This document shows, piece by piece, positions 10,457 through 18,662 of a stretch of DNA of 64,000 bases. Source of the stretch: Parahaliea maris (GTDB taxonomy: Bacteria > Pseudomonadota > Gammaproteobacteria > Pseudomonadales > Halieaceae); contig NZ_VRZA01000001.1 in assembly GCF_008064665.1 (NCBI RefSeq), positions 558,001 to 622,000 of the forward strand, in the 5' to 3' direction. The notes beneath the pieces are model-generated. The model did no database searches. It was not told the origin of the DNA and saw only the letters and a program-made list of their open reading frames with translations. Position numbers and translations under genes: made by a program. Position 1 is the first letter of the stretch. The number at the start of each line of letters is the position of its first letter.

Positions 10457-10515
10457 ATACCAGCGCACGTCTGCCTGATCGACCGCAGAGTGCAAAGTTG
10501 AGCGAAAGCCGTACG

Positions 10516-10631
10516 GTAGGGTTCGAACAAGGTTCGACCAACGCCGAAGGCATTGGGACGGGGTCGCGGAGCGACACCGGGGCGGAGCCCCGAGACCCGC
10601 AGGGTCGAGTCAATCCTACCACCCCAGCCAT
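10516..10631 (+). repeat. Interrupted second copy of the tRNA-Gln 3' part with GC-rich hairpins
   Basis: The segment starts with GTAGGGTTCGAA, close to the T-arm of tRNA-Gln, and ends with the exact 20-base tRNA 3' end (10612-10631). Between the two lies about 85 bases that include two tight hairpins, GTCGC-GGA-GCGAC (10563-10575) and CGGGGC-GGA-GCCCCG (10578-10592). It reads as a tRNA 3' remnant split at the T-loop by a small palindromic element. No full cloverleaf can be drawn, so it is not a second tRNA. The rest of the 368-base gap between tRNA-Gln and prs holds the terminator and promoter listed separately. Confidence 0.6.
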
Positions 10632-10685
10632 TTTATACAGCGCGTGCACACGGTGCGACGCGCGAAGGCCACAACGCCTGACAGC

Positions 10686-10723
10686 AGTGCCATACATTGA
10701 CCGGTGTATGGCACTTCTTTTTT
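10686..10723 (+). terminator. Rho-independent terminator after tRNA-Gln
   Basis: A perfect 11-bp stem, AGTGCCATACA with TGTATGGCACT, with an eight-base loop, followed by TCTTTTTT. It ends the lolB-ispE-tRNA transcript before prs. Confidence 0.92.
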
Positions 10724-10758
10724 GTGCGTAGTGCACGGGTGATCGCCGCACCTCAAGG

Positions 10759-10787
10759 TGCCGACAGCGAGCCAGTGCAGGCATAAT
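10759..10787 (+). promoter_or_regulatory. Possible prs promoter
   Basis: A good -10 like element, CATAAT (10782-10787), lies 36 bases before the prs GTG and downstream of the terminator. The hexamer 17 bases upstream, TGCCGA, is a poor -35 match, so only the -10 is convincing. Confidence 0.35.
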
Positions 10788-10823
10788 GCAGCTTTTTCCA
10801 GCAACGACCAGGGGTAGTCTGCC

Positions 10824-11771
10824 GTGTCCTCTAAAATGATGGTCTTTACCGGAAACGCCAACCCGGAACTGGCCCGCAAAGTAGCCAGCCGGCTGTATCT
10901 GGCGCTGGGCAAAGCCGATGTTGGCAAGTTCAGCGATGGCGAGGTAGCCGTTGAACTGAACGAAAACGTCCGCGGCAAGGACGTGTTCGTGGTGCAATCC
11001 ACCTGCGCTCCCACCAACGACAACCTGATGGAACTGTTGGTGATGATCGATGCGCTGCGTCGCGCCTCGGCAGCCCGGATCACCGCGGTTGTGCCCTACT
11101 TTGGCTACGCCCGCCAGGATCGCCGCGTACGCTCCGCCCGGGTGCCCATCACCGCCAAGGTAGTCGCTGACATGATGGTCACCGTAGGTGTAGACCGGGT
11201 GCTGACGGTCGACCTGCACGCCGAGCAGATCCAGGGCTTCTTCGGTTGCCCGGTGGACAACGTCTACGGCTCGCCGGTCCTGAATGCCGACATTCAGGCC
11301 TGCAACTACGAAAACCTGATCGTCGTGTCGCCGGACATCGGCGGTGTAGTGCGGGCACGTGCTATCGCCAAACAGCTCGATGACGCTGACCTCGCGATCA
11401 TCGACAAACGTCGCCCGCAAGCGAACGAAGCACAGGTGATGAACCTGATCGGTGAAGTGAACGGCCGCACCTGCCTGCTGGTAGATGACATGGTCGACAC
11501 CGCCGGCACCCTGTGCAAGGCCGCCGATGCGCTGAAAGAGCGCGGCGCCACCAAGGTCGTCGCCTACTGTACCCACGCGGTACTGTCGGGCCGCGCCCTG
11601 GAAAATCTGAAGGCCTCCCAGCTCGACGAGCTGGTGGTCACGGACACGATTCCCCTGAGTGAAGCAGCGAAGCAGATCGGCAAGATCCGCCAGCTGACCA
11701 TCTCGGACCTGCTGGCGGAGTCCATCCGCCGGGTGTCCAACGAGGAATCCATTAGCGCGCTGTTCCAGTAA
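10824..11771 (+). CDS. prs: Ribose-phosphate pyrophosphokinase
   Basis: Makes PRPP from ribose-5-phosphate and ATP for nucleotide, histidine and tryptophan synthesis. The 315-aa protein is full length, with YARQDRR in the ATP-binding region, the [11 protein letters not shown] motif and the PRPP loop [10 protein letters not shown]. The GTG start at 10824 gives the normal N-terminus [10 protein letters not shown]. Confidence 0.97.
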   Translation: MSSKMMVFTGNANPELARKVASRLYLALGKADVGKFSDGEVAVELNENVRGKDVFVVQSTCAPTNDNLMELLVMIDALRRASAARITAVVPYFGYARQDRRVRSARVPITAKVVADMMVTVGVDRVLTVDLHAEQIQGFFGCPVDNVYGSPVLNADIQACNYENLIVVSPDIGGVVRARAIAKQLDDADLAIIDKRRPQANEAQVMNLIGEVNGRTCLLVDDMVDTAGTLCKAADALKERGATKVVAYCTHAVLSGRALENLKASQLDELVVTDTIPLSEAAKQIGKIRQLTISDLLAESIRRVSNEESISALFQ

Positions 11772-11841
11772 GGAGCAGCGTTTACACCAACCGCTGCCGA
11801 GTCGGTCGCAGGCAAGGCAGTGTTATCAAAGGAGCCAGACA

Positions 11842-12492
11842 ATGTCTGACCAATTTGAAATTAGCGCAGAAGTGCGTGAGGACATGGGGAAAGGTGCGAG
11901 CCGCCGCCTGCGTCGTCACGCTGACCTGGTCCCCGCCATCATTTACGGCGGTGACAAGGATCCCCAGCCCCTGACCCTGATCCGCAAGGACCTGGAAAAG
12001 GCGCTGGAAAACGAGGCGTTCTTCTCCCACGTTCTGTCCATCAATGTCGGTGGCAGCATTGAGAAAGCCATCCTCAAGGACCTGCAACGTCACCCCGCCC
12101 GCAACGCCGTCATGCACGCAGACTTCCTGCGCATCGACGACAAGGTGGCCATCAAGGTGCACGTGCCGATCCACTTCCTGAACGAGAAGAGCTGCCACGG
12201 GGTTAAAATCCAGGGCGGCATGATCCAGCACCAGGAAACCGACATCGAAGTACTGTGTCTGCCGACCGACATCCCCGAGTACATCGAAGTCGACATGATC
12301 GACGTGAAGACCGGTGAGATCGTTCACCTGTCCGACGTCAAACTGCCGGAAGGCGTCAGCTCCGTGGCCCTGGCCCTGGGTGAAGACCACGACCTGGCCA
12401 TTGCCAGCGTGATCGCACCGAAAGGCGGCAGCGACGAAGAAGCCGTGGAAGCTGCGGCTGACGAAGGCGAAGAGGAGAACGGCGAGGACTGA
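11842..12492 (+). CDS. rplY: 50S ribosomal protein L25 (CTC form)
   Basis: 5S rRNA-binding ribosomal protein. At 216 aa it is the long CTC/TL5 form, with an L25 domain (about residues 1-95), a beta-rich C-terminal domain and an acidic Glu/Ala-rich tail, rather than the short E. coli form. AAGGAG lies about seven bases before the ATG. Position between prs and pth is conserved. Confidence 0.95.
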   Translation: MSDQFEISAEVREDMGKGASRRLRRHADLVPAIIYGGDKDPQPLTLIRKDLEKALENEAFFSHVLSINVGGSIEKAILKDLQRHPARNAVMHADFLRIDDKVAIKVHVPIHFLNEKSCHGVKIQGGMIQHQETDIEVLCLPTDIPEYIEVDMIDVKTGEIVHLSDVKLPEGVSSVALALGEDHDLAIASVIAPKGGSDEEAVEAAADEGEEENGED

Positions 12493-12521
12493 TAGGTCCT
12501 TCGCCGCGAGCGGCACCTGCG

Positions 12522-13112
12522 TTGACAGCCAACATCAAACTGATCGCTGGCCTTGGCAACCCCGGGAGCGACTACCGGGGCACACGCCACAATGCAGGCG
12601 CCGACTTTGTGGAGGCGCTGGCACGTCAGTGCGGCGCCACCCTGCAGAGCGAGGGCCGGTTCTTTGGCCTCACTGCACGCATTACCCTGGCAGGGCACGA
12701 CCTGCGCCTGCTCATCCCCACCACGTTCATGAATCGCAGCGGCCAGGCCGTGGCGGCCATGGCGGGTTTCTACAAGATCGACCCCGAACAGATCCTGATT
12801 GCCCACGACGAACTGGACATCCCGGCCGGCCAGGCCCGCTTCAAGCAGGGCGGCGGCCACGGCGGCCACAACGGCCTGCGCGACATTGTTCCAGCCCTGG
12901 GCAACAACAAGAATTTTCACCGCCTGCGCATCGGCATCGGGCACCCCGGACACGCCTCCCGGGTGACCGGCCACGTCCTCGGCAAGCCGACCGCCGACGA
13001 GCGCGTGCGGATCGACCAGAGCATTGACGAGGCACTCGACGCCCTGCCCCTGCTGCTGGACGGCAATACCAGCCGGGCCATGTCCCGGCTCCACAGTTTT
13101 AGCGCTGCCTGA
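12522..13112 (+). CDS. pth: Peptidyl-tRNA hydrolase
   Basis: Cleaves peptidyl-tRNAs dropped from ribosomes. The 196-aa protein has the family signatures GLGNPG near residue 10, TRHNAG with the catalytic His near 24, and [12 protein letters not shown] near 108-119. The only start giving the normal N-terminus is a TTG at 12522, which may lower expression. It lies 29 bases after rplY. Confidence 0.96.
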   Translation: MTANIKLIAGLGNPGSDYRGTRHNAGADFVEALARQCGATLQSEGRFFGLTARITLAGHDLRLLIPTTFMNRSGQAVAAMAGFYKIDPEQILIAHDELDIPAGQARFKQGGGHGGHNGLRDIVPALGNNKNFHRLRIGIGHPGHASRVTGHVLGKPTADERVRIDQSIDEALDALPLLLDGNTSRAMSRLHSFSAA

Positions 13113-13151
13113 GGCCGCTGGCCGGGCGCCCCTTACCGACAGGACACAGTC

Positions 13152-14246
13152 ATGGGAATCAAATGCGGAATCGTCGGCCTGCCCAATGTGGGCAAGTCCA
13201 CCCTGTTCAATGCCCTGACCCGGGCCGGCATCGACGCCGAGAACTTCCCTTTCTGCACCATCGAACCCAATGCCGGCGTGGTCCCGGTTCCCGACCCTCG
13301 CCAGACCCGGATCGCGGAAATCGTCAAACCCCAGCGCGAAATTGCCACCACCATGGAGTTCGTTGACATCGCGGGCCTGGTGGCCGGTGCGTCCAAGGGC
13401 GAGGGCCTGGGCAACCAGTTCCTGGCCAATATCCGCGAAACCGATGCCATCGCCCACGTGGTGCGCTGCTTCGAGGACGACAACGTCATTCATGTGGCCA
13501 ACAAGATCGACCCCGCGGCCGACATCGAAATCATCAACACCGAATTGGCCCTGGCCGACCTCGAAAGCTGCGAGAAACAGCTGCAGAAAGTGACTCGCAC
13601 CGCCAAGGGTGGCGACAAGGAAGCCATCGCCATGAAGGCGCTGCTGGAGAACAAGCTGCTGCCCCAGCTGAACGAAGCCAAACCGGTGCGGGCCCTGGAA
13701 CTCGACAGCAATGAAAAAGCGCTGGTCAAACAGCTGTTCCTGCTCACCGTGAAGCCCACCATGTACATCGCCAACGTGAGCGAGGAAGGCTTCGAGGACA
13801 ACCCCCATCTCGATCTCGTTCGCGAGATCGCCGCCACCGAAAATGCTGTAGTGGTACCGATCTGCAACAAGCTCGAATCAGAGATCATCGAACTCGAAGA
13901 CGAAGAGCGCGAAGAGTTCCTCGCCGACCTGGGCATGGAAGAGCCCGGACTGAACCGGGTCATCCGCGCCGGCTATGAGTTGCTGAACCTGCAGACCTAC
14001 TTCACCGCCGGGGAAAAGGAAGTACGCGCCTGGACGGTCAAGGTCGGCGCTACCGCCCCCGAAGCGGCCGGTGTGATTCACACCGATTTCCAGAAGGGTT
14101 TTATCCGTGCGGAAGTGATCAGCTACGACGACTTCATCACCCACAAGGGCGAGCAGGGAGCCAAGGACGCCGGCCGCTGGCGCCTGGAAGGCAAGGACTA
14201 CATCGTCCAGGATGGCGATGTCATCCACTTCCGGTTTAACGTCTGA
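13152..14246 (+). CDS. ychF: Redox-regulated ATPase YchF
   Basis: OBG-family P-loop protein (YchF/OLA1) that prefers ATP and associates with ribosomes. The 364-aa protein has the G1 loop GLPNVGKST near the N-terminus, the switch motif DIAGLV, a coiled-coil insertion in the middle and a C-terminal TGS domain. It follows pth, the usual order, with a 39-base gap. Confidence 0.96.
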   Translation: MGIKCGIVGLPNVGKSTLFNALTRAGIDAENFPFCTIEPNAGVVPVPDPRQTRIAEIVKPQREIATTMEFVDIAGLVAGASKGEGLGNQFLANIRETDAIAHVVRCFEDDNVIHVANKIDPAADIEIINTELALADLESCEKQLQKVTRTAKGGDKEAIAMKALLENKLLPQLNEAKPVRALELDSNEKALVKQLFLLTVKPTMYIANVSEEGFEDNPHLDLVREIAATENAVVVPICNKLESEIIELEDEEREEFLADLGMEEPGLNRVIRAGYELLNLQTYFTAGEKEVRAWTVKVGATAPEAAGVIHTDFQKGFIRAEVISYDDFITHKGEQGAKDAGRWRLEGKDYIVQDGDVIHFRFNV

Positions 14247-14263
14247 CCGCAGCCCCCGTGGTA

Positions 14264-15178
14264 CTAGAACACCCGCTGGTAACTCAGCTGGTAGAGATCG
14301 AAGCTCTCGTCGCTGTCGTTGACTGAGCCGAAGGCGTAGCTGGCCTTGATGGCGTTCTTGCCAGCGAAGGGGAAGACCAGCGTGATTCCGGCCTTGGAGT
14401 CGCGCTGCAAATCGTCCAGTTCACGGCCGTCGACGGTGCTGCGGCCACCGCGGTAGCCGTTCACATTCAGGGACCCCCAGAAGCCCGGTGCAAAGCGTTT
14501 TATCAGGTGCACCTGGGTGGAATAAATCGGGTCCTGCTCGCGGGTGAAGCCGACAAAATCATCGTTGTCGGCAAAGCCCCACACACCGAGATCCAGCTCC
14601 AGCAACCAGTTACCCCCCAGCGGCTGGATATAGCCCAATTCGGCCTTGGCCGCCCAGCGGTTGGCCCCCACATTGATCAAGCGGTTTTTGTTGTATTCCC
14701 CTGTCGGGGCGACCACCTTGAGGCTCGCCCCCAGTATGGGCCGTGGATTTCGACGCAGTTCCGCGAAGGCCTCGCGCGTCATCGCCGGTGCACCCAGCAG
14801 ATTAATGGAAAAGCCAGCGCTGAAATCACCCCTGCCCTGATAGTCCCGCTCCAGCTTCCCCAGGATCTCGTGAACGGCCTGGGTGTTGCCGTCCGCATAG
14901 GACTGCTGGAAGGACACCGTGGCGGTGCGGCCGGCCAGGGCAAAGGCGCGGGTATAGCCGACGGTGACCGTTGAGATGCTGGAATCCAACCCGACAATGG
15001 GCAGGGAGGGGTCGGGCACCGTGTCGCCGTCTGTGTAGGAGGTACCCAGCGTGAGCAGCTGCGTGCCCACCGGGGCCGGCCAGTAGGCTCTCGGGGTCAG
15101 TTCCTGGCCTAGAGCACCAGCCGCACTACCCAGCAGCAAGGTGGCCAGGCCCCATACTCGAATGATCTTTCCAGACAC
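14264..15178 (-). CDS. Outer-membrane beta-barrel protein, phenol-MetA-like
   Basis: A 304-aa exported protein. A signal peptide (RVWGLATLLLGSAAGALGQ) is followed by alternating amphipathic strands and a terminal aromatic residue (LYQLSYQRVF), the pattern of an outer-membrane barrel. The strand content recalls the family annotated as MetA-pathway of phenol degradation, whose function is unclear. I chose the GTG at 15178, six bases after GGGGAG; the open frame extends further upstream into the channel gene but with no signal peptide character. It may be co-transcribed with the channel gene ending at 15195. Confidence 0.65.
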   Translation of the reverse strand: MSGKIIRVWGLATLLLGSAAGALGQELTPRAYWPAPVGTQLLTLGTSYTDGDTVPDPSLPIVGLDSSISTVTVGYTRAFALAGRTATVSFQQSYADGNTQAVHEILGKLERDYQGRGDFSAGFSINLLGAPAMTREAFAELRRNPRPILGASLKVVAPTGEYNKNRLINVGANRWAAKAELGYIQPLGGNWLLELDLGVWGFADNDDFVGFTREQDPIYSTQVHLIKRFAPGFWGSLNVNGYRGGRSTVDGRELDDLQRDSKAGITLVFPFAGKNAIKASYAFGSVNDSDESFDLYQLSYQRVF

Positions 15179-15194
15179 CACACTCTCCCCAAGT

Positions 15195-16019
15195 TCATGC
15201 TGCCGGCCGCCTTCCAACCTGCGCCTGCAACAGCAGCTTAAGATCGCGAATTTCATCGCGCAACTCAGCCAGGGTCGGCTCTCCGGAGGCCAGCGCCTCC
15301 GCCTGAGCCTGGCGCTGGTGCTCCTCCTCCAATACATTCACCACGATACCGATGATCATATTAAGAAAAGCAAAGGCCGACAGGAAGATAAAGCTGAGAT
15401 AGAACACCCAGCTCAAGGGGTAGATTGCCATGGTTTCGTACATGACATCGGTCCAGTCCTCGAAAGTCATGATACGGAACAGGGTGAGCATACTGACGCT
15501 GATGTCTCCCCAGAGGGTATCGTTGATGGCGGCAAAAAAGGTCGTGCCCACCGCGGCGTAGATATAGAAGATGATGAACATCATCAGCATCACGTAGCCG
15601 AGTTGGGGAAGCGCCGCCATCAGGGAATTCAGCAGGGTCCGCAGCTCCGGGATGATGGACACCATCCGCAGTACCCTGAAGATCCGCACCAGGCGCCCGA
15701 TCAGCGCCAGTTCCGAGTCCTCGATGGGAATCAGGCTCACCACCACAATCAGGGTGTCAAAGACATTCCAGCCGCTGCGAAAGAAGCGCCTCTTGTCACT
15801 TTCACCCAGGAAGCGAATGCTGATCTCCACCAGGAAAAACAAGGTGATCGCCCAGTCGAGAATAACAATGAGCTGGTTGGCCAGTGGTGGCAGTGGATAG
15901 GTCTTGGCGCCGATCACCAGGGCGGAGACCAGGATGATGCTGATGACCAGGATTTCGAACAGTTTGTTACTGCGCAGGCGCTCGAATTTCGCCTGCAATA
16001 CATCGGTGTTGAAGGGCAT
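15195..16019 (-). CDS. Voltage-gated sodium-channel type ion channel (BacNav)
   Basis: Single-domain six-helix cation channel of 274 aa, expected to work as a tetramer in the inner membrane. S4 is clear: Arg at 109, 112, 115 and 118, every third residue. The pore helix and filter lie at 179-191 with TFEDW at 185-189, where the NaChBac filter has TLESW. S6 ends at about residue 232 and is followed by a cytoplasmic tail with a coiled coil near 250-268. The acidic ED pair may affect Na/Ca selectivity (inference). The downstream outer-membrane protein gene may share its transcript. Confidence 0.9.
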   Translation of the reverse strand: MPFNTDVLQAKFERLRSNKLFEILVISIILVSALVIGAKTYPLPPLANQLIVILDWAITLFFLVEISIRFLGESDKRRFFRSGWNVFDTLIVVVSLIPIEDSELALIGRLVRIFRVLRMVSIIPELRTLLNSLMAALPQLGYVMLMMFIIFYIYAAVGTTFFAAINDTLWGDISVSMLTLFRIMTFEDWTDVMYETMAIYPLSWVFYLSFIFLSAFAFLNMIIGIVVNVLEEEHQRQAQAEALASGEPTLAELRDEIRDLKLLLQAQVGRRPAA

Positions 16020-16185
16020 AGGAATCTACGACAGAGAGAACAAGGATCAAGGGCCCGACCCCTGAGGCCGGGGGTAGCCGAATTCTAGGGAATCGGCAGG
16101 CAGTTGGACAGCCTGTTCGAGGTTTTGATCCGCTAGTCAGCAACCGCGGGGGTGCGCACTCGGTACGCACACGCCCGATGGACGA

Positions 16186-16542
16186 CTAATAATCCCCCTT
16201 CCGGTTGGGTTGTGACTGGTTCAACATGTATTCAGCCGCGGCGTCGACATCGTAGTCGCTCAGCCCGGGGTTTCCGCCCCTGGCGGGCATGGCCAACCAG
16301 CCTTTTTCGGCGTGGCCCATGAGAACACCCTCCCACAACTCCGAGCGGCCTTCCCAATCCTCGGTCTTGCCAATGACAGGGGCCCCCATGACCCCGGAAG
16401 CATGACAGCCGGCACAAGTGGACTCGTAAATCTTGCGACCTTCCGCCATGCGGTCCGCCGGGCCGGCAAAAACCAGACCACTTACCAGCGCGAACAAGGA
16501 GAACGACAGAACCGGCATCCGGGCGTTGACAGGGAAGATCAT
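16186..16542 (-). CDS. Small c-type cytochrome, c5-like
   Basis: Exported mono-heme cytochrome of 118 aa. A signal peptide covers about residues 1-26, the heme site CAGCH is at 43-47 and the likely axial Met is Met85 in WLAMPARGG, as in cytochrome c5. I chose the ATG at 16542 because AGGAG lies nine bases upstream; an ATG at 16572 would add ten residues before the signal peptide. It stands alone between the channel gene and the next gene, with no visible redox partner. Confidence 0.88.
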   Translation of the reverse strand: MIFPVNARMPVLSFSLFALVSGLVFAGPADRMAEGRKIYESTCAGCHASGVMGAPVIGKTEDWEGRSELWEGVLMGHAEKGWLAMPARGGNPGLSDYDVDAAAEYMLNQSQPNRKGDY

Positions 16543-16683
16543 GATGGCGGACTCCTGAATGCTAATCGACATATACAGACTATATCCGCTTACAGCGTTT
16601 CTTCAATCTCCACGATGATGACTTCCGCTACAGCCATCAACAGCTGTGCCTCATCCGCGGGGCCTTAATGCCACCCCGGTGAT

Positions 16684-18138
16684 TTATTTCTGAGGCTTGA
16701 ACTTGGACTTGGACTTGGGCTCAGGCTTGGACTTCGCCTGAGGCTTGGCTTTGGGCTCAGACTTCGACTCGGGCTCGAACTCTGGACCCGGCTCAGACGG
16801 GTCCTGGCCCAGGACGACAACGACAGCTGATCCCGGATCATTGATAGCCGCGATAATCGCCTCCGCCGCCGCGATCAGTTCCTCCGCATCCACTTCAGGA
16901 ATTTTCTTACCGCTCTGGGCGCTGACCGCGTTGATGAACGCCTTCAGCTTGTTAGCGGCAGCATGGTCATTGGCAGTATTGCCGTCCTGCAGACGACTGA
17001 GGGCATTACGTAATTTGGCATTCAGGCTCTTGGCCACCCCCTTGTGAATGTCCAGTTCGGACAGCTCGGCCATCAGGGCAACCAGTGCTTCCTCCGGTGT
17101 CAGCTCGACAGGCGGCTCTTCCGCACATGCCGACTCCCTGGGAGTCACCGAATCAAGGCTCCAGCGAACGATACTGTTCTGCTGGTCGCCATCCCCGCCG
17201 TCTGCGGAGAACCTCATCCAGTTCACGTCATTACTGGAGGTGAAGTAATCAAACGCCAGTAGTTCTTCGGCCGAGGGAATATCGGCAGAGAACAGAATGT
17301 CGGTGTCCCCGGGCTGACCGCCAAGCCCGAACTGAAATCCCAACAAGTCCTCCCCGCCAACCGTTACGCCCAGGTCCTCAGCAATGACGGAAGCCGAGAA
17401 GAAGTCCTGCACCGTATTGAAGGCGTCATCCCAAACGGTGATCACACCCGGTTGCCCGGAAAACGATGCCGCGTCACCCACTGACAGCTGGAAATTCGTT
17501 ACGGCATCCACGTAGCGACCCACAGTTTCACTCGGGTCGGTGTCCTCAATGCCATCCCTGTAATCGACACAGCCATAGACCGCGTCATTCGCCATGATCT
17601 CGTCACCAAGATTGGAGCCCACGGAGAAAACGGTACCGGTAAATTCCACTGAGTATGCTGTCGGCTCTGATGACTCGCCCACATCCAGAACCAGCGTGAA
17701 GACGTCACCCGGATTGGTGTTCTGCGTATCCACCTCTATTGTGATCGAGTCTTCTGTAAAGCTCGTCGCTATTTGTGCGCTAAAGGTATTGCTCACTTCC
17801 GCCAGCGAAGTGATAGTCCCTGAGTCGACTGCAATATCTTCGAATACAAATACCAGCGGCGCGTAAGTGATGTTTGGGAATGCGGAAGTGTTCTCGTAGT
17901 TCAGCGTCAATGTGTGCTCGGCAAAGTCAGCCGACGTAGTGACATTGGCGTCGACGCGACTGAACTCGACATCAGAAAAACTGACGATTGCCACCGGGCT
18001 TGGCCAGTCCGATTGCCCGGGAAACTGATCGTTGATCACCGTGCCCGTGATTTCATCGCCCTCCACGGCCGCCTGTAATTGAAGCACCGGAAAACTTGCC
18101 AGCAGGGCCGCGACTACCACACGAATGTCCGTTTTCAT
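16684..18138 (-). CDS. Secreted protein with FIMAH-like domain and charged tail
   Basis: A 484-aa protein of unknown function. It starts with a signal peptide (about residues 1-23), continues with a beta-rich, Asp/Thr/Ser-rich domain of about 300 residues, then a helical segment near 355-425 (with FINAV and AAAEAIIAAI) resembling the FIMAH module of surface and secreted bacterial proteins, and ends in about 35 residues of Lys, Pro, Ser and Glu repeats (SKSEPKAKPQ type). The tail could bind surface polymers, but this is a guess. Single gene between the cytochrome and the IS fragment. Confidence 0.6.
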   Translation of the reverse strand: MKTDIRVVVAALLASFPVLQLQAAVEGDEITGTVINDQFPGQSDWPSPVAIVSFSDVEFSRVDANVTTSADFAEHTLTLNYENTSAFPNITYAPLVFVFEDIAVDSGTITSLAEVSNTFSAQIATSFTEDSITIEVDTQNTNPGDVFTLVLDVGESSEPTAYSVEFTGTVFSVGSNLGDEIMANDAVYGCVDYRDGIEDTDPSETVGRYVDAVTNFQLSVGDAASFSGQPGVITVWDDAFNTVQDFFSASVIAEDLGVTVGGEDLLGFQFGLGGQPGDTDILFSADIPSAEELLAFDYFTSSNDVNWMRFSADGGDGDQQNSIVRWSLDSVTPRESACAEEPPVELTPEEALVALMAELSELDIHKGVAKSLNAKLRNALSRLQDGNTANDHAAANKLKAFINAVSAQSGKKIPEVDAEELIAAAEAIIAAINDPGSAVVVVLGQDPSEPGPEFEPESKSEPKAKPQAKSKPEPKSKSKFKPQK

Positions 18139-18509
18139 TGACGACTCCTTATCGGGGTATCGGAATGTTCCGGATTCAGCTGTGCACCAAACACAGGGCC
18201 GTTGAAGTTTCAGCCTAGTTGATAGCCTGCTTACTCAAGGGAATGTTTCGTTATTAACGACTGGATTTATATTCCTTCAATCTGGGGAGCTAATCCGCCC
18301 CCTCCGCATCGGGAGCGGTCACTGCGGGCCTTGTTCCGCGGCACATCCGTAAAGAAGATTGCGCATGGAAAGCAATGGGATAACCGAGGGCAACCCTAAA
18401 GCAGAAGTCTCCAGGGCATTAATTATAAAGCGTGGTTAGCGGCGCATAGGTTCCACTTTATTCCGGGCGGATAGGTTACACAATTTAGGCATTTGGGGAG
18501 GTTCCACAG
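18139..18509. other. Intergenic region, includes likely left flank of an IS fragment
   Basis: This 371-base gap has no credible gene. It should hold the promoter of the secreted-protein gene (leftward) and the left flank of the transposase fragment that begins at 18510. I could not define a terminal inverted repeat. The stretch 18410-18490 is AT-richer than its surroundings. Confidence 0.4.
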
Positions 18510-18662
18510 ATGCCCTGGAATGAGTGTAACCGTATGGATGAGCGCCTCCGATTCGTCGCCAGGCTCCTCGATGGCGAAAAAATGGCGCCGGTATGCCGGG
18601 AGTTCGGCATCTCCCGCAAGACCGGCTACAAGATCTTCAATCGCTACAAAGCCAAAGGCTTA
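18510..18662 (+). pseudogene. IS481-type transposase, N-terminal fragment
   Basis: The first 51 codons match the start of IS481-family transposases: MPWNECNRMDERLRF, then LLDGEKMAPVCREFGIS and a helix-turn-helix ending NRYKAKGL. The frame then runs into sequence that is antisense to the penicillin acylase gene, so the catalytic domain (DDE) is absent. GGGGAGG sits upstream of the ATG. This is an inactive relic whose right part was deleted or replaced. Confidence 0.85.

Noticed and set aside
10516-10631. Second tRNA-Gln gene
   Set aside because: Only the T-arm and 3' end are present; there is no acceptor 5' strand, D-arm or anticodon arm.
12324-13808. 494-codon leftward open frame across rplY, pth and ychF
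   Set aside because: It spans three conserved rightward genes and has no family similarity.
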